From Chloroflexota bacterium (GTDB lineage Bacteria; Chloroflexota; Dehalococcoidia; GIF9; AB-539-J10), in the NCBI GenBank assembly GCA_015222255.1, contig JADFUX010000021.1, positions 1 through 13,241 of the forward strand: a stretch of 13,241 nucleotides of DNA, written 5' to 3'. The notes under the pieces were generated by a model. The model was not told the origin of the DNA and did no database searches. It was given only the letters and a program-made list of their open reading frames with translations. This document shows positions 6,477-13,241 of the stretch, one piece after another. The position numbers and the translations under genes were made by a program. The number at the start of each line of letters is the position of its first letter. Within the stretch, counting starts at the first letter, position 1.

Positions 6477-7280
6477 TTGAAACAGGTAGTATTTACTGAT
6501 CTGGACGGCACCCTCCTTGACGCCGTGAATTATTCATATGAGAAATCGCTTGCTGGAATTGAGCGACTTAAACATAATGGCATACCCCTAATATTCTGCT
6601 CGGCAAAGACTAGGGCAGAGCAGGAAGTATATCGGCGCAAGCTGGAAGTGTTTCACCCTTTTATAGTGGAAAATGGGGGCGCCATCTTCATACCATCCAA
6701 TTATTTCCCATTCCCCTTTAGCTATCACAAGACTGTAGGTGGGCTATTGGTCATAGAGCTAGGCATTCCCTGTGACGAGATCAAGAAAGTGTTGGGCAAG
6801 GTTAAGGAGGAAGGTGGATTGCGGTTTAGAGGCTTTGGTGATATGAGCGCTGAAGAGGTGGCCAGTGAGAGTGGCTTGGACGTAGAATCCGCTAAATTGG
6901 CCAAGCAAAGGGAATATGATGAAACGATAAAGTTTGATGTTTCAGGTGAGGAGGTGAGTAAGGCATTGCAGAAGATTAGGCAGGTTGGACTCAATTGGGC
7001 TCATGGCGGACGCTTTTACGACATCATTGGAGATAATGATAAGGGTAAAGCTGTAAGGATTGTAAGCAACTTATATTGCAAGCTGTGGGGCGAAATAGAG
7101 ACTATTGGGATTGGTGATAGTCTTAATGATTTGCCCATGCTTTCCGAAGTGGACATGCCCATCTTAGTGCAAAAGTGCGATTATAGTTGGGAGAAAATAA
7201 GTCTGCCTCGCTTGCACAAAGTCCAGGGGATTGGCCCGGAAGGGTGGAGCAGGGCAATCGAAGCAATGTTTGGAGGTTGA
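6477..7280 (+). CDS. mpgP: mannosyl-3-phosphoglycerate phosphatase
   Basis: HAD-superfamily phosphatase (Cof/MpgP type) that removes phosphate from mannosyl-3-phosphoglycerate to release the compatible solute mannosylglycerate. Motif I is FTDLDGTLLD (nucleophile D8, acid/base D10), motif II is FCSAKTRAE near 41-49, VENGGAIF is a family hallmark, and motif IV is IGDSLNDLPML (GDSLND 213-218). The 267 aa match the family. The first usable start is TTG 6477, giving MKQVVFTD; there is no ATG or GTG in frame nearby and no clear Shine-Dalgarno, since the bases before it read TTTCCTCCTGG, the complement of one. Translation may therefore be weak. It is divergent from mpgS with 187 nt between, and the next gene starts 1 nt after its stop. 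Confidence 0.93.
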   Translation: MKQVVFTDLDGTLLDAVNYSYEKSLAGIERLKHNGIPLIFCSAKTRAEQEVYRRKLEVFHPFIVENGGAIFIPSNYFPFPFSYHKTVGGLLVIELGIPCDEIKKVLGKVKEEGGLRFRGFGDMSAEEVASESGLDVESAKLAKQREYDETIKFDVSGEEVSKALQKIRQVGLNWAHGGRFYDIIGDNDKGKAVRIVSNLYCKLWGEIETIGIGDSLNDLPMLSEVDMPILVQKCDYSWEKISLPRLHKVQGIGPEGWSRAIEAMFGG

Positions 7281-7281
7281 C

Positions 7282-9795
7282 ATGCAAACGATATACCTTG
7301 TTCCTCATTCTCATTATGATGTGGCTTGGGCTTTCACCAAAGAGGATTACCTCGAAATAACCGAAGATATCTTACAGCGGGCTGTTGAATTGATGAAGAA
7401 ATATGATGACTACAAGTTCTCGTGGGAGCAGATATTTCCCTTGAAGGTATTGGAGCAAAGGAATCCCAAGCTTTGGTCAGACATAAAAGAGATGATCCAG
7501 AAGGGGAAGATGGAGATAGTTGATGGCCAATATCTGATGCCTGATACCATGCTTCCCACTGGAGAGGTATTAGTACGCGAGATATTCTTTGGTAAGAAGT
7601 ATTGCAAGGAGAAGTTCGGTGTGGATGTCCCCGTAGCCTGGGTTGCAGATAGCTTTGGTATGAATGCGCAACTCCCTCAAATCTACAAGAAATCGGGGTA
7701 TGAATGGGTTGCTTTCAGGCGAGGTGCGAAGGAGATGCACAGCGAATTCCTCTGGAGAGGGCTTGACGGAACCACCATCCTCGCCCACTGGATGCCTTTA
7801 GGGTATAGGGCTGGATTCTACCTCGACAAGTTGCAGGAGCGCTATATAGAACTCAATAAGTATGCTGCCACTTTTCACATCCTAATGCCCTCGGGCAGTG
7901 GATCAGTTCCGCCCCAGGAGGAAGTTATTGACGTGGTGAGGAAATGGAACGAGGACCATCGAGGTGGCTCTCAGATGAAGATAGCCACGCCCTCCGAATT
8001 CTTCCAAGCTGTGCAAAGGGAGGGAGGCAGGCTCAAATTACACGAGGGTGAGTTGTATGACGAGGATTTGTCCAATGTTTTTCCCCAAGTATGCTCAAGC
8101 CGGATGTGGGTAGTCCTCGGGGCAAGGAAATGCGAAGCACTGCTTGCTACAAGTGAATGGTTTGCCACCCTGGCTTGGCTTATAGGAGGGGAATACCCTC
8201 AAGCTCTGCTAAATGAGTGCTGGGAAAAGATGCTTTTTGTCGCCTTCCACGATATCATCACTGGCTGTGGAGTAGATGAGATTTACAATGACGTTCGGGA
8301 AATATTCTCCTTCCTGGATGAGCTTCTTCCTAAAATCGTGAATGATTCCTTGAGATTCATTGCCAGCAAGATAGACACCCAGGGTGAGGCAGTTGTAGTG
8401 TTTAACTCCCTACCCTGGGCGATGAAGAACTGGTGTGAAGTTGATTTAGAGCTTAAAGGGTGGGGGAAGGAACCCGGCCTCAGATATGGCGAGGAGGAAG
8501 TAGAAAGCCAAGTCTTGGGGTTGGAAAGGGATGGGGAGGGCAAGATCAGCCAGGCAAAGCTTGGGTTTTTCGCTGACCTTCCTCCGATGGGCTATAAGGT
8601 CTACAAGGTCATTGAGCGTAGCAGAGAACCGGAGAAAGCCATCGAAATCAGGGAACATGTCGTAGAAAACCCGTTCTTTACCTTGAAGGTCGATCCAGAG
8701 ACTGGGATAGTGGAGGTTTTTGATAAAGAGGGGAAGCTCTTAGTTAAGGGAAATGAACTGCGCATCGAGAACGAGATCGGTGATCTATATCATCACCTGC
8801 ATATGTTCTTTGAGTTGGTGAAAAGCGAGAGCGGAGAAGGGATTTACTATGGCACTTTCAAGCCCGATAGTTTCAGGATACAACATGGCCCCCTCAAATC
8901 GAGAATAGTTCTGGACGAGGGGTACTATTGCCTCAGATGGCCTTATCGATTGTTTGAGAAGTTTGGGACTAAGCGTTATGAGCACAGAGTCCTGGATGTC
9001 ACGAAAGAGGTCATTGTCTACCGAGACCTTGCCAGGATCGAATTCATAACCAAGGTGAAGAGTATGTATCCGCATATGAGGCTTAGAGTTGAATTCGATA
9101 CATTCAAGGAAAGGATGGTATATTTTCGTGAAACCCAGTTTGGCGTTGTCCCTGAGCCAACACAGCTATTTGCATCCTTAGAGAAGACAGGAATACCCGC
9201 GGGAATCCCAAGTTTCTTGTCCTGGTTTTCCTACGGCGATGGAACAAGAGGAATAACTTTTATGGACAAGGGTATTCCGGCGACTGAGATAAGGGGTAGC
9301 AAGGTTTACTTAACGCTTCTCCGAAGTGTCGGCATCCTTTCCGCTGACGGGGATGCCGGACCTTTAATCCCTACCCCAGATGCTTTGGAGCTCAACAGAG
9401 ATTACATTTATGAATATGCTTTGCGGCATCATGAAGGTGACTGGAAGCAGTCTGAAGCGTATAAGGATAGTCAGGAATTCCATCACTGTCCCCTTTACAC
9501 TCAGGCCAATGCTGAAGGCAACTTGCCCTTAGAATTTTCCTTCTTAGAGATTACGCCCAATAACCTTATCCTCTCAGCTCTTAAGAAAGCTGAAGATAGT
9601 GAAGAGGTGATACTGAGGTTCTTTGAGACTAAGGGAGAGGAAACCGTGGCTGAGATAGAGCTGTTTAGGAAGATCGAAAGAGCAACGGTGGCTAATTTGC
9701 TGGAGGAAGAGGAATACGAGCTGAAAGCAGATCGCAACAAGTTGAAATTTGAAGTCAAGCCCTTCGAGATAGTGACCTTGAAGCTAAGGCTTTGA
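7282..9795 (+). CDS. GH38 family alpha-mannosidase
   Basis: Retaining alpha-mannosidase of glycoside hydrolase family 38, 837 aa, no signal peptide, so cytoplasmic. The zinc/active-site N-terminus is PHSHYDVAW (8-16), the catalytic nucleophile is D123 in WVADSFGMN, and a zinc-ligand type motif FHDIITG lies at 322-328. The beta-rich C-terminal half (about 380-837) is as in the family. ATG 7282 follows the mpgP stop by one base and its GGAGG lies inside the end of mpgP, so the two are translationally coupled; an earlier in-frame TTG at 7231 lies within mpgP and lacks support. GH38 members include E. coli MngB, which cleaves phosphomannosylglycerate. Coupling to mpgP suggests this enzyme hydrolyses mannosylglycerate or its phosphate, but that is inference; glycan trimming is possible. 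Confidence 0.92.
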   Translation: MQTIYLVPHSHYDVAWAFTKEDYLEITEDILQRAVELMKKYDDYKFSWEQIFPLKVLEQRNPKLWSDIKEMIQKGKMEIVDGQYLMPDTMLPTGEVLVREIFFGKKYCKEKFGVDVPVAWVADSFGMNAQLPQIYKKSGYEWVAFRRGAKEMHSEFLWRGLDGTTILAHWMPLGYRAGFYLDKLQERYIELNKYAATFHILMPSGSGSVPPQEEVIDVVRKWNEDHRGGSQMKIATPSEFFQAVQREGGRLKLHEGELYDEDLSNVFPQVCSSRMWVVLGARKCEALLATSEWFATLAWLIGGEYPQALLNECWEKMLFVAFHDIITGCGVDEIYNDVREIFSFLDELLPKIVNDSLRFIASKIDTQGEAVVVFNSLPWAMKNWCEVDLELKGWGKEPGLRYGEEEVESQVLGLERDGEGKISQAKLGFFADLPPMGYKVYKVIERSREPEKAIEIREHVVENPFFTLKVDPETGIVEVFDKEGKLLVKGNELRIENEIGDLYHHLHMFFELVKSESGEGIYYGTFKPDSFRIQHGPLKSRIVLDEGYYCLRWPYRLFEKFGTKRYEHRVLDVTKEVIVYRDLARIEFITKVKSMYPHMRLRVEFDTFKERMVYFRETQFGVVPEPTQLFASLEKTGIPAGIPSFLSWFSYGDGTRGITFMDKGIPATEIRGSKVYLTLLRSVGILSADGDAGPLIPTPDALELNRDYIYEYALRHHEGDWKQSEAYKDSQEFHHCPLYTQANAEGNLPLEFSFLEITPNNLILSALKKAEDSEEVILRFFETKGEETVAEIELFRKIERATVANLLEEEEYELKADRNKLKFEVKPFEIVTLKLRL

Positions 9796-10133
9796 CTCAC
9801 GTCGTGATAAAGGACGCTCCAAACAGTTGACTCGATTCTGAAGTACCCTGATTACGCCAGGCGTATCGCCTTGCGGATTCCTTTGGCGCGATTTGCACCA
9901 ATATATTATGGTCGCTGCCGTAGAGGCAAGAGGTAGAAGCCAGACCAAAAGGAGAGAAAATCCTTTTCGCGATGGCACTTCTGCGCCGACCCTCTTTGTT
10001 AGGAATGTCGATGCCAAGGGCAGAGCGGCCTAAATGAAGAGCAAGCCTTGGAAGGCGATAGCGGGTTTGAACTCGAACCTATGGGAGTGGGAAGAAGCTG
10101 TCTTGAGTCCCTGTGAAACGTGGTGGGAGAATA
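9796..10133. other. 338-base gap after the mannosidase gene, no convincing gene
   Basis: No frame here has both a good start and family resemblance. A minus-strand frame (TTG 10017 to 9784, 77 codons) encodes one hydrophobic stretch, FSLLLVWLLPLASTAATIIY, but has no ribosome-binding site and overlaps the mannosidase end, so I do not call it. A small hairpin, AGGCG-TAT-CGCCT at 9859-9871, has no T-run and is at best a weak terminator. GGTTTGAACTCGAACC near 10064-10079 looks like a tRNA T-arm but the rest of a tRNA is missing. Confidence 0.4.
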
Positions 10134-10256
10134 ATGTGGTACGAATGCAACCGTCCTGCAATTGAGAGACTGAACTCATGTGGTGACTGCTGGCTGTGGT
10201 GCAGATGGCACGGCACCTCTTCTCTATGCCCAGGCAATTCCGCTTTATATGGTTGA
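10134..10256 (+). CDS. putative 40-aa cysteine- and tryptophan-rich small protein
   Basis: The frame starts at ATG 10134 with GGGAG four bases upstream and ends at TGA 10254-10256. The peptide begins MWYECNRPAIERLNSCGDC and has Cys at 5, 16, 19, 23 and 32 and Trp at 2, 20, 22 and 25, in a core CGDCWLWCRWHG followed by SSLCPGN. Five Cys and four Trp in 40 residues is unusual for random sequence. It could bind a metal or form disulfides; it has no membrane segment. It is alone, 338 nt after the mannosidase gene and convergent with mscS. It shares the CGxCxxxC core with the 34-aa frame at 4937. I do not recognise the family, and a chance open frame remains possible. Confidence 0.42.
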   Translation: MWYECNRPAIERLNSCGDCWLWCRWHGTSSLCPGNSALYG

Positions 10257-10287
10257 CTAAGAAGCCAACGTCATCCTTGGGGAACTG

Positions 10288-10323
10288 ACTTGGCTATCAG
10301 AGCTGGCCAATATCGTGCCAAGT
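10288..10323. terminator. inverted repeat between convergent genes
   Basis: ACTTGGC (10288-10294) and GCCAAGT (10317-10323) are a perfect 7-bp inverted repeat, and GCCAA at 10306-10310 offers a second, nearer 3' partner. It lies between the small cysteine-rich frame and the end of mscS, where a bidirectional terminator would be expected. There is no T-run, so termination by this element is doubtful. Confidence 0.25.
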
Positions 10324-10357
10324 TGACTCTCCAGCTTTTCGCAACGGGGCTTAGTTC

Positions 10358-11257
10358 TTAAGTCGAAGGTGGCGTAGCGTTCGTACCTCCAGGCTTTTCT
10401 GGTGTTGGTTGAGTTGCTTGTATCCCGGGAAGGGTGTTGCCGAAATAGACCTTGGTGTGGGGCCAGGGAATCTCGATGCCTTCATCGTCAAAAGTCGTTT
10501 TGATTCGAAGGCGCAACTCTCCCATTGCAGCCCACTGGCGTGCTGGTCTCGTATCTCCCAGTATTTTGATGTCAATGCCTGAATCCCCTAATCTGTCTAC
10601 CCTGAGTACCTCGGGAGTACTCAGAAAGTCTGAACTCCATTTGGGCTCTTCAGCCATTTCCTTACATACTCTGTTTATGACTTGGATGACATGGTCCAGG
10701 TTCTCTCCGTAGCCTACTGAGATACTCATGTTTACCCTGCCATAATCCTTCGTGAAATTGCTGGCAACCTTAATTTCACCATTAGGTACGGAATGCACCG
10801 TGCCATCGAAATCCCTGAGAATAGTGCGTCGTAATCCTATTTCCTCAACTGACCCAGCAATTCCAGCAACGCTAACCCAGTCTCCTATCCTATATTGGTC
10901 TTCGAGCAATATGAACATGCCAGCAAAAAAGTCCTTGATTAGACTTTGGGCACCAAAGGCAACAGCGAGGGCCACAATACCAAAGCCAGCAAGCATTGCG
11001 GCAATATTCACTCCGAATTCAGGAAGTATGGTTAGAATGGCAACAATAGCAATGATAACTATGCCAGTAGTAACAAGGGCCGAGGATAGAGTATTGCATC
11101 GCTTTCTTATCTCATCTTCAGGCTGCCCCTTCATTCGCAGTGACACAGACCTCTTGACCAGTGAGGGCGCAAAATGGCGCAGCAAGAAAACTAGAACAAG
11201 GGCAACGACGATAATCACTAGAACAGTGATGCCATGCGTACTAAGCCAATCAACCAT
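10358..11257 (-). CDS. mscS: MscS-family mechanosensitive ion channel
   Basis: Inner-membrane channel that opens under membrane tension and releases solutes during hypo-osmotic shock. The 299-aa protein has a short outer N-terminus, TM1 (about 8-27), TM2 (about 62-83) and the pore-lining TM3 in IAAMLAGFGIVALAVAFGAQ, followed by the conserved SLIKDFFAGMFILLEDQYRIGDWV segment into the beta domain, then an alpha/beta C-terminal domain and a Pro/Thr-rich tail ending TPPST. The size is close to E. coli MscS (286 aa). ATG 11257 is preceded by GAGGGAG and gives a sensible short N-terminus; an upstream TTG at 11281 would add 8 residues without support. It is transcribed away from ychF's end after a 328-nt gap, so it probably has its own promoter. 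A link to the solute genes upstream is thematic only. Confidence 0.94.
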   Translation of the reverse strand: MVDWLSTHGITVLVIIVVALVLVFLLRHFAPSLVKRSVSLRMKGQPEDEIRKRCNTLSSALVTTGIVIIAIVAILTILPEFGVNIAAMLAGFGIVALAVAFGAQSLIKDFFAGMFILLEDQYRIGDWVSVAGIAGSVEEIGLRRTILRDFDGTVHSVPNGEIKVASNFTKDYGRVNMSISVGYGENLDHVIQVINRVCKEMAEEPKWSSDFLSTPEVLRVDRLGDSGIDIKILGDTRPARQWAAMGELRLRIKTTFDDEGIEIPWPHTKVYFGNTLPGIQATQPTPEKPGGTNATPPST

Positions 11258-11343
11258 GCTCCCTCTTTGCCCCACTAACAAGGTTTATGCTAGCACAGTT
11301 GACCTTGGGCATCAATTGATGGCTAAGCTGACATGCTTTGGAA

Positions 11344-11463
11344 TCAGGGAGGACAGCTATTCAGGGAGTCTCTCATAACGTTGGTGAACTAACCAAGGCT
11401 GTCCGGGAAGTCTTGACCAATGGGGCCTCAACGAAGGGTGTGATGAAATAAGGATTCAGGGAG
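11344..11463. repeat. three short direct repeats upstream of mscS
   Basis: TCAGGGAG occurs at 11344-11351, 11361-11368 and 11456-11463; the latter two extend to ATTCAGGGAG. On the mscS coding strand they read CTCCCTGA. The first two start 17 bases apart. They could be regulator sites upstream of mscS, or chance in a G-rich stretch. Confidence 0.25.
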
Positions 11464-11552
11464 GGGCGTAAGTTTTGCTCAGAGCTCGAGCCCGCCAGAC
11501 TCCGCAGCTCGATCAAGAAGCGCAGGATAAGCTAGAGACAGGTGTTTTGTTT

Positions 11553-11572
11553 CTCAACCCCGAAGGGGAGAG
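11553..11572 (-). terminator. hairpin after ychF
   Basis: Read on the minus strand, CTCTCCCC-TTC-GGGGTTGAG folds into a CCCC/GGGG stem with a UUCG-like loop, extended by CTC/GAG. It begins 13 nt past the ychF stop. The sequence after it is A-rich rather than T-rich, so it is not a canonical intrinsic terminator; it may protect the mRNA end. Confidence 0.3.
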
Positions 11573-11585
11573 CCTCCTAATCTGC

Positions 11586-12683
11586 TTAAACATGAAATAG
11601 AAAGGTAATGATATCTCCATCCTGAATGATGCAATGTTTGCCTTCTATTCTAAGCAAGCCTCTTTTTCGCGCTTCAGCTACATTGCCACATCTCTCCAAA
11701 TCGCTGTAGCTTATCACTTCAGCTTTGATGAAACCTCTTTCCATGTCAGAATGGACTTTTCCTGCTGCCCTCGGTGCTGTGGTGTCGCTGGGGATAGTCC
11801 AGGCTCTTAATTCAGCGGAAGCTGTGGTAAAAAAGGAGATCAGCCCTAGAAGTTGATGTGAAAGACTGATAATCTGGTCAAGAGCTGGTGTAGTTAGCCC
11901 CATAGCTTCACGGAATTCCTTAGCCTCACTATCGTCCAACTGAGATAGCTCCATCTCCAGCTTTCCACATAAGGCTACCACGGCAAATTGGGGATGAAGA
12001 GAACTTATCTGTTTTTCCAACGACGAGGTTTCTGGTATTTGCTTCTCTCCGATGTTAAGAACGAGTAGCATTGGTTTAGCGGTAAGGAATTGATAGTTAG
12101 ATAATGCCCTGAGTTCATCCTCGCTGAGAGCTTGCTGCCTTATTGGTATGTCCTCGTCCAATCCTGCTTTGATCTTTTGCAACAGGACCTGCTCCTTTGA
12201 ATGTTGTTCGCGTTCCGGTGTTTTAGCGCCTTTCAGGCTTGCCTCCAGCCTGTCAAGCCTTCTCTCGATAATAGCCAAATCTGAGAAGGCAAGCTGTAGA
12301 TCCAAATTAGCGATGTCTCTTTTAGGGTCTGTGCTCCCTTCGGGGTGAGGCAGCTTTGCATCTTCGAAAACTCGCACTACCTGAAGCAGGGCGTCAGCAG
12401 TCGTCAAGTAACTCAAGAATTCACCGCCTATTCCTCCCTGGCTGCCGAAGGTTTTGGGTGAGCCTGCAATGTCGACGTAGCTTACCTCAGCATGAACAGT
12501 TTTCTCAGGATGGAATATCTTTTCGAGCGTCGCTAATCGCGAATCGGGGACTCTGGCTACACCCATGTTTGGGGTTATGGAAGGAGAATAAGTGGCAACC
12601 TCCGCCTTGCCTTTAGTCAGAGCATTGAAAATTGTAGTCTTGCCGCTCTTTGGCAGACCAATGATAGCGATCTTCACATTCAT
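11586..12683 (-). CDS. ychF: YchF/OLA1-type ribosome-associated P-loop NTPase (divergent)
   Basis: Obg-related TRAFAC NTPase; E. coli YchF and human OLA1 bind ribosomes and prefer ATP. The 365-aa protein has G1 GLPKSGKTT (9-17), G3 DIAG (71-74), the family's altered G4 NIGE (210-213; NxxE in place of NKxD explains relaxed nucleotide choice), a helical insert (about 125-195) and the C-terminal TGS domain (about 282-365, RAWTIPSDTTAPRAAGKVHSDMERG split by a helix from RIEGKHCIIQDGD). Odd points: G1 usually reads GLPNVGKST and the loop after DIAG usually reads LVKGAS, while here it is SPKTFGSQGG, so this is a divergent branch, yet the P-loop lysine is present. ATG 12683 lacks a strong ribosome-binding site. 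It is divergent from holA. Confidence 0.92.
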   Translation of the reverse strand: MNVKIAIIGLPKSGKTTIFNALTKGKAEVATYSPSITPNMGVARVPDSRLATLEKIFHPEKTVHAEVSYVDIAGSPKTFGSQGGIGGEFLSYLTTADALLQVVRVFEDAKLPHPEGSTDPKRDIANLDLQLAFSDLAIIERRLDRLEASLKGAKTPEREQHSKEQVLLQKIKAGLDEDIPIRQQALSEDELRALSNYQFLTAKPMLLVLNIGEKQIPETSSLEKQISSLHPQFAVVALCGKLEMELSQLDDSEAKEFREAMGLTTPALDQIISLSHQLLGLISFFTTASAELRAWTIPSDTTAPRAAGKVHSDMERGFIKAEVISYSDLERCGNVAEARKRGLLRIEGKHCIIQDGDIITFLFHV

Positions 12684-12789
12684 ATCGTATCAGAGATTGC
12701 TGCGAAAGTCTTTCCTACCTTTTTGAGCGGGCTCTGTCGTGTTTTGTGTTCCGCCGCGAAACTTGATGTTATGTTAGAATAGGCAGGAG

Positions 12790-13241
12790 ATGCTTCACAT
12801 CCTTTACGGTCAGGATGATTTCTCTCTTCGTCAGGCTGTGGAGAGAATCAAAACTGGTTTGGGCGCCCCGGAAATGCTCGCAGTTAATACCACGTCGCTG
12901 GACAGCGAGCATTTGACGTTGAAGGAACTTAAGGGTAACTGTAACACAAGCCCCTTTTTGTCCTCTGCTCGATTAGTAATTGTCAATGGCTTGTTGAGCC
13001 GTTTTGAGCCGAAGTTTGGCAGGTCACGAAGTGGTAAGCACTCTATCACCGAAGCCAAAGTTGAGCAAGGAGAATGGAAAGCTCTCGATTCTTATATCAA
13101 GCAAATGCCGGCAACTACGGTGCTGATCCTGATTGACAGCAGAATAGGAAACCGCAATCCCTTATTGATGGAGCTCTCTCCATTGGCGAAAGTGCAGGCT
13201 TTTCCTTTGCTGCGAGGCAAGAATTTGAGAGCTTGGATAGA
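12790..13241 (+). CDS. holA: DNA polymerase III subunit delta, N-terminal part
   Basis: Clamp-loader subunit that opens the beta sliding clamp. The 150 visible residues begin MLHILYGQDDFSLRQAVERI, the typical delta start (short strand, then G-x-D-x-F/xLR), and continue with SPFLSSARLVIVNG and TTVLILIDSR, matching the divergent N-terminal AAA+-like domain that lacks a working P-loop. ATG 12790 follows GCAGGAG directly, with AGG a few bases earlier, so the ribosome-binding site is close but usable. The gene runs off the right edge; the full protein should be about 330-350 aa. The 106-nt gap to ychF must hold two divergent promoters; I see no clear -35/-10 pair there. Confidence 0.85.
   Translation, partial: MLHILYGQDDFSLRQAVERIKTGLGAPEMLAVNTTSLDSEHLTLKELKGNCNTSPFLSSARLVIVNGLLSRFEPKFGRSRSGKHSITEAKVEQGEWKALDSYIKQMPATTVLILIDSRIGNRNPLLMELSPLAKVQAFPLLRGKNLRAWI

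Larger units (their letters stand above)
11258..11585. other. 328-base gap between ychF and mscS
   Basis: No convincing gene on either strand. It should hold the mscS promoter and the ychF terminator. What can be seen: three copies of TCAGGGAG on the plus strand, an inverted repeat TCGAGC/GCTCGA (11486-11491 and 11507-11512), and a hairpin with a UUCG-type loop just after ychF. The rest shows nothing I can name. Confidence 0.5.

Noticed and set aside
9784..10017. 77-codon minus-strand frame with one membrane-like segment
   Set aside because: TTG start without Shine-Dalgarno, overlap with the mannosidase 3' end, Arg-rich atypical tail, and no recognisable family.
10064..10079. tRNA-like T-arm sequence (GGTTTGAACTCGAACC)
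   Set aside because: On neither strand can I pair a T-stem, acceptor stem and anticodon arm at proper distances, so it is not a tRNA and not clearly a fragment of one.
10752..11378. 208-codon plus-strand frame
   Set aside because: It is the antisense shadow of mscS, with low-complexity Ser/Thr/Ile composition and no family resemblance.

Overview
The window reads as an ordinary bacterial chromosome segment: compact genes, Shine-Dalgarno sequences before most starts, some GTG/TTG starts, moderate GC, and no mobile elements or CRISPR. My best guess is a Chloroflexota-type bacterium, perhaps near Dehalococcoidia. This rests on gene content (the mannosylglycerate pathway, the divergent YchF, the protein style) and no marker gene is present, so treat it as a weak inference.

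Region 1 (1-3473, minus strand) is a four-gene run for 2-aminoethylphosphonate (AEP) synthesis. In transcription order it holds a small SAM-dependent methyltransferase, phosphoenolpyruvate mutase (pepM), phosphonopyruvate decarboxylase (ppd) and AEP-pyruvate aminotransferase (phnW, cut by the window edge). PepM makes phosphonopyruvate from PEP, Ppd decarboxylates it to phosphonoacetaldehyde, and PhnW run in the synthetic direction gives AEP. The methyltransferase leads the operon and is not part of the classical pathway. PepM has an unusual active-site motif (EDN instead of EDK).

Region 2 (3834-9795) looks like a mannosylglycerate module. It has a sugar-1-phosphate nucleotidyltransferase with a left-handed beta-helix tail (probably GDP-mannose producing), mannosyl-3-phosphoglycerate synthase (mpgS, minus strand), mannosyl-3-phosphoglycerate phosphatase (mpgP, plus strand, divergent from mpgS) and a GH38 alpha-mannosidase that starts 1 base after mpgP ends. 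Together they could make GDP-mannose, join it to 3-phosphoglycerate, dephosphorylate the product to the compatible solute mannosylglycerate, and possibly hydrolyse it again. Plausible promoters face both ways between mpgS and mpgP.

Region 3 (9796-13241) holds a poorly coding stretch, a MscS mechanosensitive channel (minus strand), a divergent YchF/OLA1-type P-loop NTPase (minus strand) and the start of holA (DNA polymerase III delta, plus strand, cut by the edge). MscS fits an osmotic theme with region 2 but is separately transcribed.

Two very small cysteine-rich reading frames (34 codons at 4937, 40 codons at 10134) sit in gaps between the larger genes. Both have a credible ribosome-binding site and a CGxCxxxC core. 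They are the most novel candidates here, and both are unproven.
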